From: Coriolopsis trogii
Taxonomy: Eukaryota > Basidiomycota > Agaricomycetes > Polyporales > Polyporaceae
Reading direction: 5' to 3'
Length of the DNA: 64,000 nucleotides
Assembly: GCA_020543525.1 (NCBI GenBank)
Contig: JAHYIO010000003.1
Span: 496,001 to 560,000 of the forward strand
The stretch's first letter is position 1, and every line of letters starts with the position of its first letter. Shown in pieces: positions 1-9,851 of this stretch. The notes beneath the pieces are model-generated. The model saw only the letters and a list, made by a program, of their open reading frames with translations. It had not been told where the DNA came from and made no database searches. A program made the position numbers and the translations under genes.

Positions 1-963
1 TCACACACTTCCTTTGACTCAAGATAGTAGGAAGATTGACGACGGTGCGCCCCACAGCCATTCCTCGAGCACAAGATATATCAGCTTGACTACAGTCGAG
101 CACTGGGCGAATACCGCATGCTCGAACACTTCCTTCCAAATGTAAACCCAGAACCGTCTTCAACTAACCGAACGACATCTTAACTGACGACCAACCTGCG
201 CATCCAACAGGAGACTCACAACCGCCCCGCAGCATCTCGCGCAAACAAGCCTATCCCAGTGGGAACTGGGGCGTGGCCGCCCGAGGTCGCGGTGCAGCGG
301 GTCGTGTGGAACGATGGGAACGGTCTCGCGCGGACGCCGATGTTGGCTTCTGCGACAGGCTCCGGACTTTGTCGGGTCGACTGGCTTGTGGGAAGGTGGG
401 GAAAAGACACGCTGCCGTATAATGGGATCGAAGGTATCAGGGCAGAGAGGAGCGGGACGTTTGATGAAGATGAGGAATCGGACTGATGTCTGTACCTTGA
501 ACCTCAGCTGAGCGTGGCGAAAGGTTGGCAATCACCTTCGCCTCCTGTGCTTATGCAGTGAAGGAGTCGGAAGACAAAAGGCACTGGGACATCTTCTGCG
601 GGACTCAGAGTCCGTGCTATTAGACAGCGTGCACAGAAATGCGATAGAGACCGAGTCATGGAATCGCGCACTAACTTACTTACCTTCCTGATTGGGACAT
701 GGGTGATTTAAAAATCGAGCTCACGGCTCGGACCTTCGAGCTTCATCCCCACCAACGTCTTATTACGCCCACCGAAGCCCAGCACTGTTTAAACCTGCTG
801 GACACACCGAGTGTCCGCGAACTATCTGTGCATTGACTATTAAGGCGCTTTCTGGCGCGCCACAGACTTGCAATTCCTAAAACTCTACTCGCAGCGTCTG
901 TATTCACCAAATTTCACCATGATCATGCACATTCACTGACTCAGGTACATATTCTATAGAGAT
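1..963. other. No gene recognised; upstream region of TYR1
   Basis: I find no convincing gene. The open frames around 160-530 on both strands overlap one another and have no family motif or splice structure. The stretch should hold the TYR1 promoter and 5' UTR. Two perfect TGACTCA elements lie at 15-21 and 937-943. Confidence 0.5.
937..943 (+). promoter_or_regulatory. TGACTCA, candidate Gcn4/bZIP site before TYR1
   Basis: The heptamer TGACTCA sits 20 bp before the TYR1 start codon and matches the AP-1/Gcn4 (CPC1) consensus. A second copy is at 15-21. Control of aromatic amino-acid genes by Gcn4-type factors is known in fungi. The site at 937 may fall inside the 5' UTR, so its function is inference. 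Confidence 0.35.
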
Positions 964-2677
964 ATGGCTGTGCGATTCGACGCAACACCAGACTCGCCTA
1001 TAGACGAGCAGCCCTGCATCGGGCTTATCGGTATGGGTGCAATGGGCAATCTCTATGCCCGTTGCTTCTCCGAAGCAGGCTGGAAAAAGTACGCAGCTTC
1101 GTTTCCCGACATGGTTTTGGGCGCTGCTCTTACTGCATTTTAGGATTTACATATGTGATCTGCCGTCGAAGTATGAAACTTTGAAGGTAAAATACGAGGG
1201 TTAGTCGCTACCCTGGCATGCTCGTCTGCTATGACTTCCTATGACTCACTTTGCCTTGCGTAGGTGTTCCCGGTATACATGTTTTGAGGGATGGGCACCT
1301 CGTGTCGCGAGTCTCGGATTACGTCCTCTACTCTGTGGAGGCCGAATTCATTGACCGGGTGGTTCAAGAATATGGTCCCTGTCGGTATCGTTCTTACAGA
1401 CACACTCCTGCTCGTGACTGACTGCATCGCAGCCACAAAGGTTGGCGCCATTGTCGCTGGACAGACGTCCGTCAAAGCACCCGAGAAGGCAGCATTCGAG
1501 AAATACCTTCCTGAGGATGTCCACATTGTTTCGTGTCACTCGTTGCACGGCCCTACTGTCCCGCCTGCCGGTCAGCCTCTGGTGAGTGTATCTAATCCCG
1601 TTTTGCTGAAGCGCACTCACGCATGCTGTAGGTAATTATCAGACATCGGGCGACAGACGACGCGCTGAAGTTGACAGAGCATATTCTTGCCCCTCTGCAA
1701 TCGCGCTTTGTGTACCTGTCCTATGAGGACCACGATGTCGTTACCGCAAACACCCAAGCAGTCACACACGCTGCGTTCCTCAGGTGAGCCCTCTCGGTTC
1801 ATTCATACCCTCTTGCATCTTACACATCGTGTCTCATTTTGCCCCGGATAGCATGGGAACGGCCTGGCATTGCTCCCTCTCCTACCCATGGGAACACGGA
1901 CTGTACGTTGGCGGGATCGAGACCGTTAAAGTGAACATCATGCTCCGCATCTACTCGAACAAATGGCATGTTTACGCCGGCCTCGCCATCCTCAACCCCT
2001 CCGCACGCGTCCAGATCGACCAGTTCGCGCGCTCGACGACCGAGATCTTCAAGCTCATGCTCGCCAGCGACGCCGTCGGCCTCCGCGCGCGCATCTACGA
2101 CGCCCGCTCCAAAGTCTTCGGCTACGGTGACGGGCACACACAAGGCAATGGGAACGGCAACACGGACGAGCAGCGCAAGTCGCGCGCGCCGATCCTCCTC
2201 TCCGAAGACATCCTCGACCGCTTCAGCCTCGGCAAGAAGCCCGCCGAGAACCTCTCGCCCACCTCGCGCCAGTCCGCGCCCCCCAACTCGCACCTCTCCC
2301 TGCTCGCGATGGTCGACTGCTGGGCGCACCTCGGCATCCAGCCCTTCGTGCACCTCGACCTCGCCGCGACGCCCATCTTCCGGATGTGGATCGGGGTCGC
2401 CGAGTACCTCTTCCGCTCCGAGGCCCGCCTTGATGCGGCCATCCACGCCGCGCTGTACGAGACGAGCCACAGGTCGGACGACCTCGAGTTCGTCGTCGCC
2501 GCCCGCGGATGGAGCCAGTGCATCTCGTTCGGCAACTTTGAGCTGTACAAGGAGCGGTTCATGCATACCGCTGGCTTCTTCGAATCTCGCTTCGAGGAAG
2601 CAACAAAGGTTGGCTCCGCGATGATCCAGGCTCTCATAGATAGCTCTGCAGAGTCCAACTCGCAGAGTAAACAGTGA
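964..2677 (+). CDS. TYR1: Prephenate dehydrogenase (NADP+)
   Basis: Oxidative decarboxylation of prephenate to 4-hydroxyphenylpyruvate in tyrosine synthesis. Six exons: 964-1088, 1144-1199, 1264-1380, 1433-1581, 1632-1783 and 1852-2677. They sum to 1425 nt and give 474 aa. The Rossmann signature GLIGMGAMG lies at residues 20-28. The stretches DGHLVSR, GQTSVKAPE and CHSLHGP follow in the order found in yeast Tyr1, and a long helical C-terminal dimer domain is encoded by the last exon. The second intron must start at the GTTAGT at 1200, because only that donor gives the frame reading GIHVLRDG. A Gly/Asn-rich insert near residues 290-305 is probably a surface loop. The gene converges on ILV2. 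Confidence 0.93.
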
Positions 2678-3042
2678 AATTGCTTCCTGTAACAGACTGC
2701 GCTAGGTGGTTTGCTCACGCAGACAAGTCAATCAACGAAGCTTGAAAACTGCATAAACCCAACAACGGCCCCGCTGGCCTTTTCTAGGCTTGTAGTAGAT
2801 ACATGGCGCGCCCTAAACAACTTCTGCTTCATGACCAAACTCGACAAGCATAAGGCACCAGATGCACCCCAGAACATGCCTTATGACAATGTAAAGATGT
2901 CGTACGTGAAAGTCAAGGACCTGGTCAATGATAGAGCTCGGTGATGTTTTTCGAGGGTATGTCGTACCAGAAACGCAACGAGCAGGATGGTTGCGAACGT
3001 AGCGAACCCTAAATGAGCATCTGAGCACAACCCAACTTTATT
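2678..3042. other. Convergent 3' region of TYR1 and ILV2
   Basis: This 365 bp between two convergent stop codons holds only short out-of-family open frames. It should contain both 3' UTRs. Confidence 0.5.
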
Positions 3043-5278
3043 TTACTGTTTCTTCTGGGAAGCATACGCCTCCCGGAACGATGGGTGCAGGAGCTGCTCA
3101 TGGAGAGCCTTGCCCGCTGGAACCATAGGGAACACGTGCTCGTCCGTCTCAACGCGACACTCCATGAGCACGGGCTTCGAGTCGTCGTACTCGAGGAACT
3201 CCTTCATCTTCGCCGGCAAGTCTTCGATGCGGTCGCAGCGAATAGCGTGGACGTACATCGATTTCGCCAGCGCAACGAAGTCGGGATTGTGCATCCGTGT
3301 ATGCGCGTAGCGCTGATCATAGAAGAGATCTGTACGGGGAGTCAGCAAGAGACTCGCGCAGGCAACGTGAAATGACGTACCTTGCCACTGGTGGACCATT
3401 CCTTGGAATTCGTTGTTGAGGACGAGGACCTTGACACCAATGCTGTACTGCGATGCCGTCTGGAGCTCCATGGCGGTCATGGAAAACGATGCATCACCGT
3501 CGATGTCAACGACGGTCTTGTTCGGGGCGCCAACCTTCGCGCCAATAGCTGATGGAAGACCGAAACCCATAGTCTATAACCAAAATCAGTCGCGAGAGGA
3601 TGGGATTAGTAGACGAAAGATACTTACACCAAGACCGCCAGACGTGACCATGGTCCGAGGGTGCCTCCAGCGATAGAATTGCGCTGCCCACATCTGGTGC
3701 TGTCCGACACCAGTGGTGACAATCACGTCGTCCTTCCGATGCGCGGTCTGGGCGTTGAGTTCCTCGATGACCTCCTGAGGCTTCATGTGCGAGCCAGACA
3801 GACTCTTATCGTACGTGAAGGGGTACTTCGCCTTCCACTCCCGGATATCGTTGAACCATTCCGTCCTGGGAGCCGACCGGATGAGCGGTGCCAGAGCAGC
3901 CATATTCGCGACGACGTCGCCGAGGACAGGGATGGATGCATCGACGACCTTGTTGATGTTCTTTGGCTGAATCTCGAAATGGATGATGCCACCCCGGCCC
4001 TGGTTTGCTGCTGCTCGCGCCGCAGGAGCAAACATGTCGACCTTGCCCGTTACGCGATCGTCGAATCGTGCACCGAGAGCGATGATGACGTCCGCTTCCT
4101 GCATGGCGAGGTTGGCATAAGCAGAACCGTGCATGCCGAGCATGTGCAGACTCTTCTCGTCGAGCTCGTCGTAGGCTCCCAGACCCTGGAGAGTAGTAGT
4201 GACAGGGATGTTACCCTCGTCCGAGATCTGCTTCAATAGCTTAGGACCGAGGGGAGAGGACAAGACACCGTTGCCGGCGTAGATGACAGGCCGTTTCGCC
4301 TGGTTAATGAGATCAGCGGCCTGGCGAATGAGAGCCATGTCGATGGACTGATCGCTGGGAAGGAGGGGGTTCGATGGGAGGCCGAGAGGGCGGCCGGGGG
4401 TCGTCGCCTTGTAGGGAAGAGGGGTCTTGAGGACACCAGCGGTGATGTCCTTCGGGAGATCGACGAGAACGGGTCCCGGCCGTCCAGAGGTGGCAATTTT
4501 GAACGCCTCGTTGATACGACGAGGAAGCTCGGTAATGTCCTTCACCATCACGTTCCACTTCGTGCATGATCTTGAGATACCAAGGATGTCCGCTTCCTGG
4601 AAAGCGTCCGAGCCAATCGCCGACCTCGCCACCTGACCGCTGAAGACGACAAGGGGCACACCGTCGCTGAGGGCATCCTGCATGGGAGTGATGACGTTCG
4701 TGGCTCCAGGACCAGAGGTAACGAGGAGAACACCAGGCTTGCCCGTCACACGAGCGTAACCCTCGGCCATATGACCGGCACCTTGCTCGTGTCTAGGGAG
4801 GACGAAGTCAAACTGTGGTGAGTTGTAGATGGCGTCGAAGACGGGCAGGATGGCGCCGCCGGGGTATCCGAAGATGTGTTTTACGCCATGGCGGACCATC
4901 ATCTCATGGAAAATTTGGCCACCGGACAAGCCGACGAAGGAATGATCGAGAGGGCCTTCCGCATGGGAGGGAGAGGGGTAAGGAACGTTGTTTCTCGTCG
5001 GCAACTGCTGGAATCCGGGCGATGGTGGTGGCCGCCTGCATATAGTCACTGTCAGTCATTGCCGAGAGAGGAAGAAACGCATGTACGCACACAGAGGATG
5101 TAGCAGTCGCTTCGCGAGCAGTGGACCTGCTGATGTTCCTGGCATGCTCCTGTACCCTCGACTTCGCCTCGAGCATCTTTGCGCTGTTTGCCACGGTCGA
5201 GCGAGCGCGGACGAATTGCGCAGGGGAAGCCGCCTTGGACGCAGACGGTACCCGCATTCTGGCTTGTGATGTGTACAT
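3043..5278 (-). CDS. ILV2: Acetolactate synthase catalytic subunit, mitochondrial
   Basis: ThDP-dependent condensation of pyruvate, the first common step to valine, leucine and isoleucine, acting in mitochondria. Exons, 5' to 3': 5278-5091, 5035-3628, 3573-3381 and 3329-3043. They sum to 2076 nt and give 691 aa. The first about 85 residues are Ser/Arg/Ala-rich and look like a transit peptide. The core begins with LSGGQIFHEMM, followed by YPGGAILPVFD and the catalytic Glu in RHEQGAGHMAEGY (about residue 146). The ThDP/Mg motif, from GDASF to NN, lies near residues 558-585. The start at 5278 gives a normal presequence. An in-frame upstream start near 5374 would add 32 residues. Confidence 0.95.
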
Positions 5279-6376
5279 TTTGAGTGCGTCTGGCGCAGCG
5301 AGGGAACGACGGACGGAGGAGGGAAGAGAGGGAAGAGGGGCAGAAAGGAGAGCGGGAAAGGAGGAGGATTGCAAGCAAGCCTAAAGAACCTCTGGGCCCC
5401 TTCAGTCCCGAGTCATTCTGACCATTCATATTCCTCCTCCTCACCTAATCACATGACCTCATTCCGCCCCTAGTCTGGGGTTAGGGCCATTTTCCCCGCA
5501 CGTCCCCATTGGTTGATGCGGGATTTCACGTCAATCATCGTGTTGAGACGCCGGTGGCTTTCTCTCGAATGTGTTCCAGTAATAACTCAGTTCGCACCAC
5601 AGCCCGCATCTATTCACTCTCGGTGAATTGACATCATGGTCGTTATTCCTGTGGTACTGCTCGGATGTGAAGCATGTGCATCCGAAGGAAGGAACCTAGT
5701 AGGATCGTCGGTGAGTGTGAGAAGTAGCCTTGGTGCGGCGCGCAACGAGACGTCATATAATTATGAGGCTTTGCGGTCAGAGGGAAGGAGTGATGCCGTA
5801 TGTCTGATAGTAGGAGCTCTTGTGAGATGGCGCATTGATGTTCAAGAAATAACAAAGCCGGGCTCGCGAGGATGTCATTATGCTCAGAACTTCCACAGCT
5901 CCAATGGAACGGGTCACCTGGACGGATAAAGTGAACGTGTTCACACAGTGATTTTGAGGGAGTACACCGTACGCGTAAGCCGGGAAGGTTTCTAAAAATA
6001 CGCCGTCTTCCTCACCGAAGAGACGATCTGCTATAGCCGCGACATTGAGGTATGACGGGCAGTTGCCCCGATGTTCTAGCCATGTCGAGGGAACTCTCGA
6101 GACTCCATCGATGGGTACCCTGTCGTACATCTCCCATGTACGACAGGTCACAGCCCTGACCAAGAGAGTTCTAATAGGAATCCGGGGAAAGCGTTATAAC
6201 GACAAGCAATAACGTCAACCATCTTATTCTTTCCTGCCCATTTCCTTGGCCAGCGCCGCCCTTGAAACATACGCAGGACGGATGTCTGGCCAGACAAGCC
6301 CGTGACCAAGACAAGTAGACTAGAACGCCAGCCCAAGGATCGTTTACACGCGGGCTTGTCTTCTTGGTATCACTAA
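5279..6376. other. ILV2 promoter region, then no recognised gene
   Basis: Positions 5279 to about 5600 are the ILV2 upstream region. Beyond that I see only short open frames, for example 5636-5929 (+) and 5777-6163 (-). Neither assembles into a spliced gene or shows a family motif. A decayed or fast-evolving gene cannot be excluded. Confidence 0.4.
5410..5416 (-). promoter_or_regulatory. ATGACTC, candidate Gcn4-type site before ILV2
   Basis: Read towards ILV2 the sequence is ATGACTCGG, seven of nine positions of the RTGACTCAT consensus, 132 bp upstream of the start codon. A CCAAT pentamer lies further upstream at 5508-5512 on the same strand. Function is inferred from the known Gcn4 control of ILV genes in yeast. 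Confidence 0.3.
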
Positions 6377-6760
6377 TTGAATCAGGGAGACCCGTTCTAC
6401 AAAATATGGCACCGCAGTGGGCTAGCTGTGAGATACAATTACACAACGTACAGTATCGGATTACGGCCGGCAGCTCCGCCGTGTACGAAGGACGCTCAAA
6501 GTCGTCTTCGAGTGTTCGACGAAACAACGAACTGTCCTATAGTTACAACATCTCATGCTGTCCGCGGACTGTCACTGACAGGCAATTAGCCAGGCACTCC
6601 TGGCAGCACTGTCGACCTTGTACGGCAAACGTGGGTGGATAACAAAACCCTCACCATCGATGTCGGGGAGTACGCGGCTCAAAAGTACGGGCGCTGGCTG
6701 CTGCGCGTCCCAATAAGTGTCGAAACAGATAACAAGTTGCTCACGGGTCACTTACAGTAA
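6377..6760 (+). other. Gene-like reading frame interrupted by one stop codon
   Basis: A single frame runs for about 128 codons, broken only by a TAG at 6587-6589. Both halves have protein-like composition, including NCPIVTTSHAV before the stop and TWVDNKTLTIDVGEYAA after it. No ATG opens the frame and no canonical intron removes the stop. It could be a relic of a secreted or ligand-binding domain, an exon of an undetected gene, or chance. I do not recognise the family. Confidence 0.25.
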
Positions 6761-6821
6761 GCCAAGCCCGCGCGTGTGTGGTAACAGAAGTACATCGGCA
6801 AATAGACTGAGCGGCGAGCCC

Positions 6822-7444
6822 TCACCGCTGAGGGGGCGACCACTTGGTCTTCTCAGAGACGTGCGCAAGTGTGGGCTGGAACCGCTGCGGATCAGTGCCC
6901 GTGACTGATACTGTCAGTTTCGAGAGACGTACTGGCGTTGGGGAGCGGTTGTAAGACGTCCGTGAACCCACGTACGGACCATTCCAGCGCTCATAGGGCT
7001 GCTCTCGTACTCCAGACCCAGCCACGAGCTCATCTGCGGTGCGGCTGTAGCTCTGCGCTGCTCGTGCTCGGCGGCGCTGCCGCCACTTGACGAACACAAT
7101 GGTGGCCACCACGCCGACAATTACGACGACTAGGAAAGGTGGCTTTAACGCGGGTCTTGGAGCGCGGGTATCCTGATACAAACACTCACCCAACGCAACC
7201 GCTACTGCAACCACCCACGGCTCTGTGAGGTGCCCGTCGGGTCCCCTCTCCTCCTCTTCCTCCGTGGGCAAAGCCTCCGTCTGGCTACACAACGAATGGC
7301 AGGAGACTTGAGACGACTGTTGACTAGGGAGAGAGGATTGGATACTCACCCCTCACTATTGGCCCGCAGGCGGAGAAGAGGCATCGCGTTTGCCGAGAGG
7401 GCAAACGCAAGCAAGGTCAACATATATGACGACAGCAGTTCCAT
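6822..7444 (-). CDS. Small signal-peptide, single-TM protein
   Basis: Two exons, 7444-7350 and 7284-6822 (558 nt), encode 185 aa. The N-terminus (MELLSSYMLTLLAFALSANA) is a classic signal peptide. A short Glu-rich lumenal segment (TEEEEERG) follows. The main membrane helix is FLVVVIVGVVATIVFVKW, with a stop-transfer WRQRRRAR and a cytoplasmic tail of about 80 residues. This is type I topology, as in small fungal wall-sensor or adaptor-like proteins, but I recognise no named family. A GTGAGT at 7189 with a possible acceptor at 7143 would shift the frame, so I treat that stretch as coding. Confidence 0.55.
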
Positions 7445-8200
7445 TTCGGCCGATAGAGGTTGGTATTCGGGTGTCTCTGAGTCGCCAGGACGAGTTTAGG
7501 AGAAGGCAAGAGCGAGAAGACACAGGAGGGATGCAAGGCAAAGGGGGTGATGACCGTAATACGTTGAGGGCGGTACGTTATAAAGCTCGGTCAAGCATGC
7601 AGAAGACCCTTGGCGTAGGGCGGTAGGGGAGGGATTTGGCTGAGGGGCAGCTTGGGCGGTTCCCATGCTCGCCAAGTGGCCTCAGCGGTGGACGACTTGG
7701 CAGGCCAAGAGATCTGCATGGTTCGCCGAGCCGCTCACGATCGCGCCGCGCGAGCCATCCGCACCTTCGTCCCGGCACGGATAGTCGGCACGGGGCGCTC
7801 ACCGAACCTCAACGGCACCGCTTGTCCTCTCGACAGAATCGTTGGCGGAATGTGTGAACTTGGACAGCCCGCCTGAGCCCGAGACGAGTCCTGTGCGGAA
7901 CAAGATCGATGGTCCATTGTCGCCCAGGGTGCCCAGAGTCGAATCCCACCACCGGGGCCAAGTCGTGGTCTAGGCAGCCTCGTTTTCACCGTGTTGAACT
8001 GCAACAACAAGCCCGATACGCGATATCCAGATTTTTCGGCGAAGTCGGCGCAATGACAGTAATATTATATTGATCCCTTACCAGCGCTTATACAATCATG
8101 ACTAACAGCGTCCCGTTCGACTTGGACTCTGTCAACTTGCATGATCTGATGCTACCATTGGGGGTGGACAGTAGATCAGGTTGAAAGAAGCAAAATAATT
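7445..8200. other. No gene recognised
   Basis: This region holds the upstream sequence of the small TM gene and the flank of the tRNA. Overlapping frames at 7578-7876 on both strands are Arg/Pro/Ser-rich and look like GC-rich shadows. A run of A at 8192-8195 is the Pol III terminator of the tRNA when read on the minus strand. Confidence 0.45.
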
Positions 8201-8285
8201 GGACACACTGGGAATTGAACCCAGCACCCCCCGCAACTCGCAATGCATGCTAAGCGGATGTGATAACCAACTACACCATGTGCCC
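8201..8285 (-). tRNA. tRNA-Ala (AGC) with 12-nt intron
   Basis: The acceptor arms GGGCACA (8285-8279) and TGTGTCC (8207-8201) pair with one G-U. A D-arm with the A-box TGTAGTTGG and a T-arm with the B-box GGTTCAATTCC are present. The anticodon loop reads TTAGCAT, giving anticodon AGC at 8251-8249. The anticodon stem closes only if 12 nt (8247-8236) are removed one base 3' of the anticodon, the canonical nuclear tRNA intron position. The mature length is then 73 nt. TTTT follows about six bases downstream on the minus strand. Confidence 0.93.
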
Positions 8286-8444
8286 TGAATGCAGAACTGT
8301 GCACAGACATATATGATTTCTTGTAGCCTTCATCGCGGTCCGACACCCTCGGCAAGCCGAGATGTTCCCAAGACACGACCGTCGTCAGAGCAGAGGTACC
8401 ACGTCCATAGGGTTCAGTCATAACCTCGGAAGACGTCGCACGCA

Positions 8445-9591
8445 ATGTTTGCAGCACTGAAAAGTAGCGTGAGATCTAGCGCAGGTCTCTCCACGACCTC
8501 CATCTCGCATCGCACTTTCAGCCACACATCGGCACGCATGGCTGCTTCCGCGTTCGTCCAGCAAGGAAAGAAGGTAGCTTGCCGCATTCTATTACTCTCT
8601 GGGTTGCCACTGATGTATCTGTATCTCCATTACAGATTGTGGCCATTGGCCGGAACTACGGCGAGCATGCCAAAGAGCTCAACAACGCTATCCCCAAGGA
8701 GCCCATCATCTTCTTGAAGCCCACGACGAGCTATCTCCCTTCGGGTGGCAACGTAGAAATCCCGAGTGGCGTTCTTGCTCATTATGAAGGTAAGTAGACA
8801 ATATGCCTCCGGCTCTGGTATTGCTTGGCTGACGCTCATCTTCGGTCTAGTGGAACTAGGTGTAATTGTCGGCAAGCGCGGACGTGACATCCCCGAGGCC
8901 GACGCGGAATCCTACGTGGCGGGCTATGGTAATGACCATACACATCGCTGGAAATGCACCCATAAATCCAAGGCTAACGGCCACATGTCGATCCAGCCCT
9001 AGCCGTTGATATGACTGCAAGGAACCTGCAAGAGGAGATCAAGGCCAAGAGGCTCCCGTGGACAGTTGCCAAGGGCTTCGACACGTTCACGCCCATCAGG
9101 TAAACTGCAGGCAGCGAAGATCTCCGTCTTACTTGTTGTCTCACAAGTTTTTTCTTGTGTAGCTCCTATATTCCGAAAGAGTCCGTCACTGACGTGACCA
9201 ACCTTGGTCTTACGTTGAAGGTAAATAGAGAGAGGTGCAGCACTCAAGATGACTTGGCGGTCTTGCTGAATACGCATGACAGGTCAATGGAGCGGTCAAG
9301 CAGGACGGAAACACCAAGGATATGCTCTTCTCCATCCCTCGACTCATCCACCATATCTCCACCATCATGACTCTGGAGGTATGTTCCCCCTTGCATGCAT
9401 GTATGTACCACTAATGACGCAACACGCAGGAGGGAGACCTCATTCTTACCGGCACGCCCTCCGGGGTGGGCCCAGTTATCACTGGCGACAAGGTTGAATG
9501 CACACTTACAGACAGCACCGGCACGAAACTCGCCACTCTCGACTTCGCGGCGGTCCAACGTCAGGGTGGCTACCAATATAAGCCCGAGTGA
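8445..9591 (+). CDS. Fumarylacetoacetate hydrolase family, FAHD1-type acylpyruvase
   Basis: Hydrolyses acylpyruvates or decarboxylates oxaloacetate, as known for mitochondrial FAHD1. Seven exons: 8445-8573, 8636-8789, 8851-8928, 8997-9099, 9163-9220, 9283-9378 and 9430-9591 (780 nt), 259 aa. The FAH fold is recognised from IVAIGRNYGEHAKEL, IIFLKPTTS, the metal-site region HYEVELGVIVGK, GYALAVDMTARN, WTVAKGFDTFTPI and ILTGTPSGVGP. The first 30 residues (MFAALKSSVRSS and on) resemble a mitochondrial presequence. A second in-frame Met at 8538 (MAASAF) would give a cytosolic form. Its 3' end faces the SAPS gene 260 bp away. Confidence 0.9.
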
Positions 9592-9851
9592 TGACGATCT
9601 GCCATCGTCCAGCTTCAGGTACTACAGGCACGAAAGTGAATGGATGTATCTCTAGTAAACCGGCCATCGTACACTAATGGACAAGTCATGGTCGAGTCAT
9701 GGTCGAAATTTGTGCAATGCGCCAGAGACAGGACGTACGACACACAGACAGACACAACAGCTCTAATACACGACTACAGACACAATCGACGGAGACACGC
9801 GCCAGGATGAGCATACAACTAGCAACAACACGCACTCATAGCGTACATCAT

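Noticed and set aside
1820..2566. 248-codon minus-strand frame opposite TYR1
   Set aside because: It is a mirror frame of the GC-rich TYR1 last exon. The plus strand has clear family motifs.
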